Below, piece by piece: positions 1 to 8,307 of a DNA stretch of 64,000 bases. The stretch's first letter is position 1, and each line of letters starts with the position of its first letter. Both the position numbers and the translations under genes were made by a program. Source of the DNA: Paracoccus everestensis (GTDB lineage Bacteria; Pseudomonadota; Alphaproteobacteria; Rhodobacterales; Rhodobacteraceae); the NCBI RefSeq assembly GCF_021491915.1, contig NZ_CP090836.1:1722501-1786500 (forward strand), read 5' to 3'. Below the pieces are notes generated by a model that was not told the DNA's origin, made no database searches, and saw only the letters and a list, made by a program, of their open reading frames with translations.

Positions 1-274
1 ACAGCGCCCTTTTACGCGCGTCTCCGTCGAACCCGCGCCGCTCTATCAGCCCTTCGGATTCCAGCAGATCCAGTTGCCGTTTCAGGCTGGGCGCCTCGAT
101 GCCCATTGCGGCGGCCAGTTCCGCCTGTGTGGAACCCTCTTGCCGCGTCAGCGCCGACAGAACCCGTGCGCGCGAGAAGGAAAGGCCCAGCCCGCGCACC
201 TCGTCATCGTAATTCTGCCGCAGCTCCTTCAGAAGCCGGAACAAGGTCAGCAGGAGAGGAGTGCTGTTGCTCAT
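1..274 (-). CDS. MarR-family transcriptional regulator, N-terminal part (runs off the left edge)
   Basis: Reading leftward from the ATG at 274 gives an open frame of about 91 codons to the window edge, beginning MSNSTPLLLTLFRLLKELRQ. It then has the winged-helix layout of MarR proteins: a helix with SFSRARVLSAL, the recognition helix region TQAELAAAMGIEAPSLKRQL, and the start of the wing with LIERRGFDGDARKR. The wing and dimerisation helices lie outside the window. MarR proteins are cytoplasmic dimeric repressors that often respond to phenolic compounds. The target is unknown; it is divergent from the tetR-RND operon, about 340 bp away. The family call is firm, the ligand and regulon unknown. 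Confidence 0.8.
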   Translation of the reverse strand, partial: MSNSTPLLLTLFRLLKELRQNYDDEVRGLGLSFSRARVLSALTRQEGSTQAELAAAMGIEAPSLKRQLDLLESEGLIERRGFDGDARKRAL

Positions 275-587
275 GAGTGGAAACTGCCATCAGGCTGCTT
301 GGATAGCGGGCTAACTAAGAAGCATGATAGGAACTTGCAAGAGGTGCTGCGGGTCTTATCGCGCCACCTTGGAAACCCGGCAACTCACCGGGTGGTCTAT
401 GCGGATTGAGCAACCGGCCCCTCGCGTTTCGCCGGGATCTCATCGCGGCTACAGTGAGAAATTCGATGGCGCAGGACGCTCGTATCCCTTTGGCATCCCG
501 CAGATCAGACCGGCAAAGCGTCAGCAGGGGATGAAAACGAAGCGGAATTGCCGACTGCACCTTGACTTGCTCCGAACCCGATTATAG
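275..587. other. Intergenic region between divergent marR-like and tetR genes
   Basis: No convincing coding region is seen; the short open frames here have no recognisable domain. A short inverted repeat (TAGC-GG-GCTA, about 323-332) lies upstream of the marR-like gene and could be part of its operator, but it is too short to be more than a guess. Confidence 0.3.
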
Positions 588-599
588 TCGAACGTTCGA
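588..599. promoter_or_regulatory. Palindrome TCGAACGTTCGA upstream of tetR (candidate TetR operator)
   Basis: A perfect 12-bp palindrome lies 17 bp before the GTG start of the TetR gene. It overlaps a possible -10 element (TATAGT, 583-588) that follows a TTGACT -35-like hexamer (562-567) with a short 15-bp spacer. A perfect dyad over the promoter of a tetR gene that is first in its own operon is the usual arrangement for autorepression. The palindrome is seen directly; its function is inferred. Confidence 0.55.
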
Positions 600-616
600 T
601 CTGATTTGAGGTAGAT

Positions 617-1204
617 GTGGGACGAAAGCGCACCATTGACCGCGATGCCCTTATGGATGCCGTGGAAAGCGTTGCACGCCGCGAGGGGGTCAGCGGCCTC
701 AGCATTGATGCCGTGGCGCGGGAAGTGGGCATCAGCAAGTCCAGTGTCGTCTATGATTGCGGAAGCAAGGCCGCGCTGCTGACAGCATTTACGCGTCATC
801 AGTTGTGTCAGTACCGCGCCCGCTTTGACGAAGTCTTGCAGGCTCATGCGGGGCGGCCCAACGCATGGTTGCGCGCGATGATCGACATGGGGCGCGAAGC
901 GCCCACGGAAGACGACGTGGCGATCACCATGCTGATCAGCGCCAGCATGGGCGAGCACGCGGAATGCCGTGAACTGATGCGTGCATCCCTTGCCGAGGAT
1001 GCCCGCCGCGTCGCGGCAGATGCCGAGGACCAGGGAAAGATGCTGCAGCTTCTGCTTGCGGTCCATGGTCTGCTTTTTCTTGAATGCTTTGAACTTCAGC
1101 GCTTTGACGAGACCACCCGCCAGGAACTCTTGGACGGGCTCATGAAGACACTCGAGACCGACAAGGGCTCATCTTCCACAGCCTCAGTTCCCCTCGACAA
1201 GTAA
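617..1204 (+). CDS. TetR-family repressor of the RND efflux operon
   Basis: 195 aa. The start is GTG, preceded by GAGG at 5 nt spacing; no in-frame ATG fits. The N-terminal 50-60 residues form the TetR helix-turn-helix (GVSGLSIDAVAREVGISKSS followed by a Y-x-x-GSKAALL block). The C-terminal two thirds would be the ligand-binding and dimerisation domain. One oddity is VVYDCGSKAAL, where most family members have LYxHFxSKExL. The gene lies 23 bp upstream of the adaptor gene on the same strand, so it is most likely the first gene of the pump operon and represses itself and the pump until a substrate binds. The inducer cannot be read from the sequence. Confidence 0.85.
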   Translation: MGRKRTIDRDALMDAVESVARREGVSGLSIDAVAREVGISKSSVVYDCGSKAALLTAFTRHQLCQYRARFDEVLQAHAGRPNAWLRAMIDMGREAPTEDDVAITMLISASMGEHAECRELMRASLAEDARRVAADAEDQGKMLQLLLAVHGLLFLECFELQRFDETTRQELLDGLMKTLETDKGSSSTASVPLDK

Positions 1205-1227
1205 TCCTTCTTTCCGAAAGACCGACC

Positions 1228-2412
1228 ATGCACAGATCTCGAGTCCTGACCGGGCTTCTTGTTGCGCTGCTGGCCCAGCCGGTGGCTTTGCGCGCAAGTG
1301 CGCAGGATATGCCGCCCACGCCCGTCAGCGTCCTAACCATGACACCGCAACCCTTGCCCGTGGTGAACGAGCTGCCCGGACGCGTTGCTGCGACCCGCAC
1401 CGCCGAGGTGCGGCCCCGTGTCGGTGGCATCGTCGTCGAGCGGATCTTCACGCAAGGCTCTGTCGTGAAGGCCGGCGATGTTCTCTACAAGATCGACCCC
1501 GCGCCCTATGCGGTGCGCGTTGCCAGTGCCGAGGCCACCCTGGCGCGGGCCGAGGCGACCCGGCAGAACGCCCAGGACCAGCTTGCCCGCACCGAGGCGC
1601 TGCGCGAACGCCGCGTAACCGCAGGAGTGGATCTTGAAAACGCCACCACCACCCTGGCCCAGGCCGATGCGGACGTTGCCATCGCCAATGCCAGCCTCCA
1701 GGAAGCGCAGCTGAACCTGGGCTATACCGACGTGACCGCCCCAATCGACGGCGTCGTCGGGCGCGCCCTGGTGACCGAAGGTGCCCTGGTCACCGCGCAG
1801 ACCGACATCCTGGCCACGATCCAGCAGCTTGACCCGGTCTATGTGGACGTGACCCAGTCATCCGCGCAATTGTTCGCCCTGCAACGCGCACGGGCAGCCG
1901 GAGAGCTGATGATGACCGCGCCCGACGAGGCGCAGGTCCAGCTGTTCTTCGATGACGGGTCGGCATACCCGCATATGGGCAAGTTGCTTTTTTCGGAAGC
2001 CAGCGTCGACAGCTCGACGGGGCAGATCACGCTGCGGGCCGAGTTCCCCAATGCGGACGGGATGCTGTTGCCGGGCCTTTATGTCCGTGCGCGGCTTGAA
2101 CAGGCTGTCCGCGAAAACGCGCTCAGCATCCCGCAGATGGCGGTTCAGCGCGATACCAGCGGCCAGGCCTTTGTTTACGTCCTGAAGGGCGAGGATACCG
2201 TTGAACGCCGGGACGTGTCCCTGGGCCTGACCTTCAAGAACGAATGGTTGGTCGAAGATGGCCTGCAGCCCGGAGACCGCGTTGTCATCGAAGGGGCGCA
2301 GAAGCTGTACCCGGATGCGAAGGTCGTCGCGGAACTCGTCAATGCAAAACCCGAGGCAGCCGCCACGCAATCCGCCCGGCCTGCCGCGCAGACCGCCGAT
2401 CACAAGGGCTGA
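1228..2412 (+). CDS. RND efflux periplasmic adaptor (membrane fusion protein, AcrA/MexA type)
   Basis: 394 aa. An N-terminal signal sequence ends near ALRASAQD. There is no lipobox Cys, so the protein is probably anchored differently from E. coli AcrA. Residues about 55-92 are the first half of the lipoyl-like domain (RPRVGGIVVERIF, VKAGDVLYKID). About 97-165 is an Ala/Glu-rich coiled-coil hairpin, followed by the second lipoyl half (LGYTDVTAPIDGVVG) and the beta-barrel and membrane-proximal domains. The protein links the inner-membrane pump to the outer-membrane channel in the periplasm. It ends 9 bp before the pump gene. The family is clear; the drug range is not predictable. Confidence 0.93.
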   Translation: MHRSRVLTGLLVALLAQPVALRASAQDMPPTPVSVLTMTPQPLPVVNELPGRVAATRTAEVRPRVGGIVVERIFTQGSVVKAGDVLYKIDPAPYAVRVASAEATLARAEATRQNAQDQLARTEALRERRVTAGVDLENATTTLAQADADVAIANASLQEAQLNLGYTDVTAPIDGVVGRALVTEGALVTAQTDILATIQQLDPVYVDVTQSSAQLFALQRARAAGELMMTAPDEAQVQLFFDDGSAYPHMGKLLFSEASVDSSTGQITLRAEFPNADGMLLPGLYVRARLEQAVRENALSIPQMAVQRDTSGQAFVYVLKGEDTVERRDVSLGLTFKNEWLVEDGLQPGDRVVIEGAQKLYPDAKVVAELVNAKPEAAATQSARPAAQTADHKG

Positions 2413-2421
2413 GAACGCAGC

Positions 2422-5400
2422 ATGGCACAGTTCTTCATTCTTCGCCCGGTCCTGGCCTGGGTGATCTCGATCTTTATTGTCATCGCCGGGCTGATTGCCC
2501 TGCCCCAGATGCCGATCGCCCAATATCCCCAGGTCGCGCCCCCGCAAATCCAGATCTCGACCTTCTATACCGGCGCCTCGCCCAACGAGATGTACCAGTC
2601 CGTCGCCCAGCCCATCGAGGAGGAGCTGAACGGTATCCAAGGCATCCAGTACTTTGAATCGACTTCGGACGTGTCCGGCGCGATCTCGATCACGGCGACC
2701 TTTGAACCGGGGACGGATGTCGGCACGGCGCAGGTGGATATTCAGAATGCCGTAAGCCGGGTCGAACCCGTGCTGCCGCAGACGGTCGTCGACCAGGGCG
2801 TCACCGTCGAGGAGGCCGGAGCAGGCTTTCTGATGATGGTCTCTTTGACGTCGTCGGATGGGTCGATGAACGATGTGGCGCTTGGCGATTACATCAACCG
2901 CAACGTCGTGGGCGAAATCCGCCGCATCGACGGCGTCGGTCGCGCCCAGGTCTTTGCATCCGAGGAAGCGCTGCGGATCTGGATCGATCCCGACAAGCTG
3001 ACCGGCCTCAACCTGTCACCCGCTGACGTGTCGGCAGCGATCCGCGCGCAGAATGCCCAGGTGGCGGCAGGCCAGATCGGCGCGGACCCGAACCCGGTGA
3101 ACCAGCAACTGACAGCGACCGTCCTGGTCAGGGGTCAGCTGACCCAACCCGAAGAATTCGGCAATATCGTGCTGCGCGCCAACCCGGACGGATCGACCGT
3201 GCGGCTTCGCGACGTGGCCGAGATCGAGGTCGGCGCCGACACCTACAACTTCGCCTCGCGCCTGAACGGCCAGCCGACGGCTGCGGTGGGGATCCAGCTG
3301 TCCTCTACCGGCAACGCGCTTGCCACGTCCGAGGCTGTGCGACACACGATGGAGGAACTGTCGGGCTTTTTCCCCGAGGGCATCGAATATGCGATCCCCT
3401 ATGACACGGCGCCTTTCGTGGAAAAATCCATCGAGAAGGTGATCCACACCCTGATCGAGGCCGTGATCCTGGTCTTCGTGGTGATGTTCCTGTTCCTGCA
3501 GAACTTCCGCTATACGCTCATCCCGACGATCGTCGTGCCGATTGCACTGGCAGGCACCATTGCGGTCATGCTCGTGGCGGGCTTCTCGATCAACGTGCTG
3601 ACGATGTTCGCGATGGTGCTGGCTATCGGCATCCTGGTGGACGACGCCATCGTCGTCATCGAAAACGTCGAGCGGATCATGGCGACCGAAGGGTTGCCGC
3701 CCAAGGAGGCCACGCAAAAGGCCATGGGCGAAATCTCGGGCGCGATCATCGGCATCACGCTGGTGCTGGCGGCCGTGTTCATCCCGATGGCCTTCTTCCC
3801 CGGATCGACCGGCATCATCTATCGCCAGTTCGCGCTGACGATGGTGGTATCCATTCTGTTCTCGGCCTTCCTGGCGCTGACGCTGACGCCCGCGCTTTGC
3901 GCGACCTTCCTCAAGCCTATTAAGGGCCATCACGAGAAGAAGGGCTTCTTCGGCTGGTTCAACCGCAAGTTCGATGCGGCCACCGAACGCTATGGCCGGG
4001 CGGTGACGATGCTGACACGGCGGACCGGCCTGGTGATGCTGGTCTATCTGGGCATTGTCGTGCTGACAGGTATTGGCTTCAGTTCACTGCCCACGGGCTT
4101 TCTGCCCGACGAGGACCAGGGCTTCATCATTTCGGACATCCAGACGCCGCCGACCGCCAGTTCGCAGCGGACCGACGCGGCCATCGAGGTGATCGAGAAC
4201 CATTATGGCCAGAACCCCGCGGTCGAGAACGTCGTCGGCATCCGGGGCTTCTCGTTCTCGGGTCAGGGGCCGAATGCGGGGCTTGCCTTTATCACCTTCA
4301 CGGACTGGTCCGAGCGCGACCAGAGTGCGACCCAGATCGCCAATGAGGCCAACATGGCCTTGTTCGCGACCAAGGACGCGCAGATCTATTCGCTGTCGCC
4401 CCCGCCTATTCCCGGCTTTGGCACCTCGGGCGGGTTCAGCTTCCGCCTGCAGGATCGTGGCGGCAATGGCCAGCAAGCCTTGAACGCGGCAGCCCAGCAA
4501 CTGATTGCAGAAGCCCAAGCCGGGGGCGTCGTCGCTGGCCTGAGGGTGGAAGGTATGCCGGCGGCAGCGCAGGTGAACGTCCCGATCGACCGCGACAAGG
4601 CCCAGACTTTTGGTGTGGCCTTTGCGGATATCAACCAGACCCTGTCCGCGAACCTGGGGTCGTCCTATGTCAACGACTTCCCGAACCAGGGCCGGATGCA
4701 GCGCGTGATCGTGCAGGCGCAGGAAGAAAGCCGGATGCAGGCCGAGAACGTCCTGAACCTGACGGTGCGCAATTCGAACGGCGGAATGGTTCCGTTCTCG
4801 TCCTTTGCGACGGTGGAATGGAACCAGGGTCCAAGCCAGGTGGTGGGCTATAACGGCTATCCTTCGGTGCGGATTGCCGGGAATGCCTTGCCCGGCTTCT
4901 CGTCGGGCGCGGCCGTGGCCGAGATGGAACGGCTGGCGGCGGGGCTGCCGGAAGGCTTTGCCTATGAATGGACCGGCCAGACGCTTGAGGAGATCAATTC
5001 AGGCAACACCTCGACGATCCTGTTCGCGATGTCGATCCTGTTTGTCTTCCTGTTGCTGTCCGGGCTGTATGAAAGCTGGGCTATTCCGCTGTCGGTGATG
5101 CTGGTCGTGCCCCTGGGGATCATCGGATGCATTGCGGCGGTGATGCTGCGCGATATGCCGAACGACGTTTATTTCAAGGTCGGCCTTATCGCCATCATCG
5201 GGCTTTCCGCCAAGAACGCCATCCTGATCGTGGAATTCGCCAAGGATCTGCGCGAGGAAGGCATGAGCCTGATCGATGCGGCCGTAAAGGCGGCCAAGCT
5301 GCGCTTCCGTCCGATCCTGATGACCTCGCTGGCCTTTACTTTGGGCGTCGTGCCGCTGGCCATCGCCACGGGTGCTTCGGCGGCGTCCCAGAACGCCATC

Positions 5401-5532
5401 GGCACCGGCGTGATCGGCGGCATGATCTCGGCCACGATCCTGGCGGTGTTCTTCGTCCCAGTGTTCTTTGTCTTCGTGCTGGGCCTGTTCAGCCGGATGC
5501 GCCGGAAACACACCGAGGCTGCCGCGGTCTAA
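2422..5532 (+). CDS. RND multidrug efflux pump, inner-membrane subunit (HAE-1/AcrB type)
   Basis: 1036 aa, the normal length for the hydrophobe/amphiphile efflux family. It starts MAQFFILRPVLAWVISIF, the usual TM1 opening. The proton-relay acidic pair falls at D407-D408 in GILVDDAIVVIENVERIM, as in AcrB TM4. Two large periplasmic loops (about 30-330 and 560-860) carry the porter and docking domains, and the second TM block includes GLIAIIGLSAKNAILIVEFA. It works as a trimer that exports hydrophobic or amphiphilic drugs using the proton gradient. The operon order is tetR, adaptor, pump, outer-membrane channel. Confidence 0.96.
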   Translation: MAQFFILRPVLAWVISIFIVIAGLIALPQMPIAQYPQVAPPQIQISTFYTGASPNEMYQSVAQPIEEELNGIQGIQYFESTSDVSGAISITATFEPGTDVGTAQVDIQNAVSRVEPVLPQTVVDQGVTVEEAGAGFLMMVSLTSSDGSMNDVALGDYINRNVVGEIRRIDGVGRAQVFASEEALRIWIDPDKLTGLNLSPADVSAAIRAQNAQVAAGQIGADPNPVNQQLTATVLVRGQLTQPEEFGNIVLRANPDGSTVRLRDVAEIEVGADTYNFASRLNGQPTAAVGIQLSSTGNALATSEAVRHTMEELSGFFPEGIEYAIPYDTAPFVEKSIEKVIHTLIEAVILVFVVMFLFLQNFRYTLIPTIVVPIALAGTIAVMLVAGFSINVLTMFAMVLAIGILVDDAIVVIENVERIMATEGLPPKEATQKAMGEISGAIIGITLVLAAVFIPMAFFPGSTGIIYRQFALTMVVSILFSAFLALTLTPALCATFLKPIKGHHEKKGFFGWFNRKFDAATERYGRAVTMLTRRTGLVMLVYLGIVVLTGIGFSSLPTGFLPDEDQGFIISDIQTPPTASSQRTDAAIEVIENHYGQNPAVENVVGIRGFSFSGQGPNAGLAFITFTDWSERDQSATQIANEANMALFATKDAQIYSLSPPPIPGFGTSGGFSFRLQDRGGNGQQALNAAAQQLIAEAQAGGVVAGLRVEGMPAAAQVNVPIDRDKAQTFGVAFADINQTLSANLGSSYVNDFPNQGRMQRVIVQAQEESRMQAENVLNLTVRNSNGGMVPFSSFATVEWNQGPSQVVGYNGYPSVRIAGNALPGFSSGAAVAEMERLAAGLPEGFAYEWTGQTLEEINSGNTSTILFAMSILFVFLLLSGLYESWAIPLSVMLVVPLGIIGCIAAVMLRDMPNDVYFKVGLIAIIGLSAKNAILIVEFAKDLREEGMSLIDAAVKAAKLRFRPILMTSLAFTLGVVPLAIATGASAASQNAIGTGVIGGMISATILAVFFVPVFFVFVLGLFSRMRRKHTEAAAV

Positions 5533-5640
5533 GCGTGATGCCGGTCTTTTGCGGGCGGGGTCCAGCGATCCCGCCCACTTTCATTCGGCCCGATTTTTCC
5601 GGCCAAGCAGAAAGTTCATTCTGATGTCGAATTCCCTGCC

Positions 5641-7011
5641 TTTTCAAGGCGTTTCCTTCTGGCGACGACCGGGGCCACGCTGGCTTTGTCTGCCTGCGGC
5701 CAACTGCCCGCATATCAGGCGCCCGAAGCCGATATGCCGGAACGCTTTGCAGCCGACTCGCCTGCCCGACGCGCCGGTGCCCAGGCTTGGTGGGCCGCGT
5801 TCCAGGACAGCAATCTGGACAGTCTTGTCGCCGCCGGACTGGCGCGCAATCTCGATGTCCTGACCGCCCTGTCGGTCATCCGAGAAGCGCAGGCCAATGC
5901 CCGGCTGGTTGGCGCGAACGACCTGCCACAAGTCGCCGCGCAGGCCGCAGCCTCGCGCGGGGATACCGCGGGCAATGGACCGATCATCGACCAAAGCTCG
6001 GGCACGCTTGGCGTTTCGTGGCTGATCGACCTTTTCGGTGCCAACCGTGCGGCGCGGCGCGGGGCCGGCGCTCGCCTTGATGCGGCCTACCTGTCGGCCG
6101 AGGTCGCGCGCCTGACCGTGGCCAGTGCCATCGCCCAGGCCTATGTCGATGCGCGATACTATCAGCAGGCGACCAGCCTGACCCGGCAAAGCCTGGAAAG
6201 CCGCCGCCGCACGCTGGAAATGACCCGGCAGCAGGATGTGCTGGGAAGCGTGTCGAGGATCGAGGTCTTGCAGGCCGAGCAGCTTGTCACCCAGGCCGAA
6301 GCCGCGTTGCCGGCTTTGGAACTGGGCTTTGACCAGTCGGTCAATCGCCTGGCCACGCTTACGGCGACATCCAGCACGGACGTTGCCGCCCGGACCCGCC
6401 GGGGCGGCAGCCAGCCACGCGCGCGGTATCGTGCCAGTGTTGGGGTGCCTGCCGACGTGGTCCGCGCACGTCCCGATGTCCGCGTGGCCGAACGTCGGCT
6501 TGCCACGGCAGTTGCCGATGTCGCACAGGCCAAGGCCGCCTTCTATCCGCAACTGACGCTAAGCGGCACTGTGACCCCCGTCGATCTGGGCCGGGCGGGC
6601 AGCCTCAAGACCTGGAGCGTCGGGCCGCAGCTTTCCGTCCCCCTGTTCAACGCCGCCAATCAGGCCAACCTGTCGGCCGCCGAGGCGCGGGCCGAACAGG
6701 CGCGCCTTGCCTGGCTCGCCGCGGTCCTGAACGCCGTCGAAGAGGTCGAGAACGCCTTAGCGGGATACAACCGCGACGCACGCGCCGTGGATGCGCAATC
6801 CCGTCTTGTCGCCAATGCCTCCGAGGCGGTGGACCTGACCCGGACCGCTTACGAACTGGGAGACGCCGCGTTCTTCCCGGTGCTGGACGCAGAGCGGACC
6901 GTTCTGGAAGCCCGCCAGCAGCTTGCCAACGCCGTACGGCAGCAGGCGCTGAACTTCATTGCGCTCAGCGTGGCGGCCTCCGGCGGGGTTGGTATCGCAA
7001 GTGCTTCCTAG
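5641..7011 (+). CDS. Outer-membrane efflux channel (OprM/NodT-type lipoprotein), N-terminus frame-broken
   Basis: The TolC-like body is open to 7011, with paired OEP domains (heptad-rich helices about YVDARYYQQATSLTRQSLES and later VGVPADVVRARPDVRVAERR, a signature of OprM-type channels). In this same frame from 5641 the sequence reads FSRRFLLATTGATLALSACG, a textbook lipoprotein signal and lipobox. The only plausible ATG (5624) is in a different frame, separated by the TTTT run at about 5641-5644; one extra T would join MSNSLP to the signal. Translation from the internal ATG at 5686 (MSACGQL) would lose the signal peptide. The gene is therefore either a recent frameshift mutant, a sequencing error or uses a non-standard start. 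Confidence 0.8.
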   Translation, partial: FSRRFLLATTGATLALSACGQLPAYQAPEADMPERFAADSPARRAGAQAWWAAFQDSNLDSLVAAGLARNLDVLTALSVIREAQANARLVGANDLPQVAAQAAASRGDTAGNGPIIDQSSGTLGVSWLIDLFGANRAARRGAGARLDAAYLSAEVARLTVASAIAQAYVDARYYQQATSLTRQSLESRRRTLEMTRQQDVLGSVSRIEVLQAEQLVTQAEAALPALELGFDQSVNRLATLTATSSTDVAARTRRGGSQPRARYRASVGVPADVVRARPDVRVAERRLATAVADVAQAKAAFYPQLTLSGTVTPVDLGRAGSLKTWSVGPQLSVPLFNAANQANLSAAEARAEQARLAWLAAVLNAVEEVENALAGYNRDARAVDAQSRLVANASEAVDLTRTAYELGDAAFFPVLDAERTVLEARQQLANAVRQQALNFIALSVAASGGVGIASAS

Positions 7012-7191
7012 CGCTTGTGGTATAGGTCATATTCTTCATATCCAAAGTGTCATCGCAAAAACCCTCCAACCTGAACCCAGCCAAATGCGGGAAGGTGAAG
7101 AAGCGGGCCCGGCATTCCACCGCGTCGGGCGTCACCCCGGCAGGCAGTTGCAGAACGTGGCTTCGGGCCAATGAAACGAACGGAAGTCAGT

Positions 7192-7854
7192 ATGTCACCT
7201 GAAAGGCCCATTCGGCCCGCCCGTGTCCTTTCGCTCATGCTGGGCATCACCCTGGCAGGATTGGGAATTGACCTGCTGATGCACGATTCCGTGTCGGAGA
7301 TCTTCAAGGAAGGGCATTCGATCGAAGCATTGTCCGTGGTCATTCTTGTCGCTGCCGCCTTTTGGTCGTTCGGCAATCGGGGCATCACAGGACGGGAATG
7401 GCATATTCCCGTCATCCTGATCCTGATGGCGCTGCGCGAACTCGACATCGACAAGCGCCTCACCTCCGAAGGAGTCCTGCAGCTTCGGCTTTACACCGGC
7501 ACCGCGCCGCTGTGGGAGAAGGCAGCAGGCTTTGCGGTGGTCGTGCTGATCCTTGTCTGCCTTATCCGGCTGGCATGGCTGAACCTGCCGCAGTGGTGGC
7601 GGGGATTGCAACAGGGCGCCGGTTCGGCGTGGCTTGCGACCGGTGCGGCCCTGCTGATCGTGATCGCCAAGTCCATGGATGGGCTGGATCGCAAGCTTGC
7701 GCCTCTGGGAATGACGCTTACCACCGAGATGGTCACAATGGCAGGGCGGCTCGAGGAGATGCTGGAACTCGCCGCCTATATCATGCTGGCACAGGCGGCG
7801 GTTTACGTTGCCCGTCCGCATACTCTTGCACGGCGGCGCGACCCTGCCGCATAA
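7192..7854 (+). CDS. Multi-pass membrane protein of unknown function
   Basis: 220 aa from the ATG at 7192, chosen over the upstream ATG at 7171 because GGAAG sits 5 nt before it. The protein has about six hydrophobic segments (ARVLSLMLGITLAGLGIDLL; ALSVVILVAAAFWSFG; IPVILILMALRELDI; AAGFAVVVLILVCLIRL; LATGAALLIVIAKS; LELAAYIMLAQAAVYVA) with charged residues inside the membrane-proximal turns (ALRELDIDKR, SMDGLDRK). I do not recognise the family. It lies 180 bp behind the efflux channel gene, so it may be a passenger rather than part of the operon. A real gene is likely from codon use and length. Confidence 0.65.
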   Translation: MSPERPIRPARVLSLMLGITLAGLGIDLLMHDSVSEIFKEGHSIEALSVVILVAAAFWSFGNRGITGREWHIPVILILMALRELDIDKRLTSEGVLQLRLYTGTAPLWEKAAGFAVVVLILVCLIRLAWLNLPQWWRGLQQGAGSAWLATGAALLIVIAKSMDGLDRKLAPLGMTLTTEMVTMAGRLEEMLELAAYIMLAQAAVYVARPHTLARRRDPAA

Positions 7855-7914
7855 CTTGGGGTTGAAGCGTGGTTTCCCTTACCGCACCAAGCCCTTGGCA
7901 CGCGAGTGATGTGG

Positions 7915-8212
7915 CGGGCGGGCTTTACTATGGCGCTGAGGCGCGTTCCGCAACAAGATCATCATGTTGGATCCGTGCAACACCGCGGATCGGCGCAAGG
8001 CGATCGTGGACCTGAATTGCTGCAGCCATGACGAGCCGAACCTGTGGATCACCGATGCGGCAGTGCTGCCCACTTCGGCGGCAGTCAACCCGACCCTGAC
8101 GATTGCCCCGTTGGCCTGGAAGCCGACAACTGCCATTGCCTTCGAACTGGAACACGGGGGAAAGACCACGCGACGCCCATTCCGCAATCTGGACTTGCTT
8201 GAGGGATGGTAG
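7915..8212 (+). pseudogene. GMC-family FAD oxidoreductase, C-terminal remnant
   Basis: One frame reads DLNCCSHDEPNLWITDAAVL followed by PTSAAVNPTLTIAPLAW. This matches the C-terminal FAD-contacting segment of glucose-methanol-choline oxidoreductases (usual form: HDxxNLxxxDxSxxPTSxxxNPTLTxxALAxR). An out-of-frame stretch just upstream (about 7940-7985, DHHVGSVQHRGSAQ) resembles the HHxGTxRMG motif that precedes it, so at least one frameshift has occurred. The N-terminal 450 or so residues, including the Rossmann GxGxxG fold, are missing. It is non-functional debris, probably from an ancestral choline- or sugar-oxidase-like gene. Confidence 0.6.
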
Positions 8213-8307
8213 GGCAATCCCGATGATGCGCTTGGCGGAAGCAGCCGGAAAGCGGGCATGGCCAAGGAACTACCGTCACCGTCTTCTGTTGTTCCCTGCA
8301 GAGCAGG

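Noticed and set aside
6360..6460. Possible pair of compensating frameshifts in the efflux channel, because an alternative frame reads PARTLPPGPAGAAASHARG
   Set aside because: The main frame passes smoothly into VGVPADVVRARPDVR with a QPRARYR segment that fits this loop. The loop is variable in the family, so no frameshift is needed.
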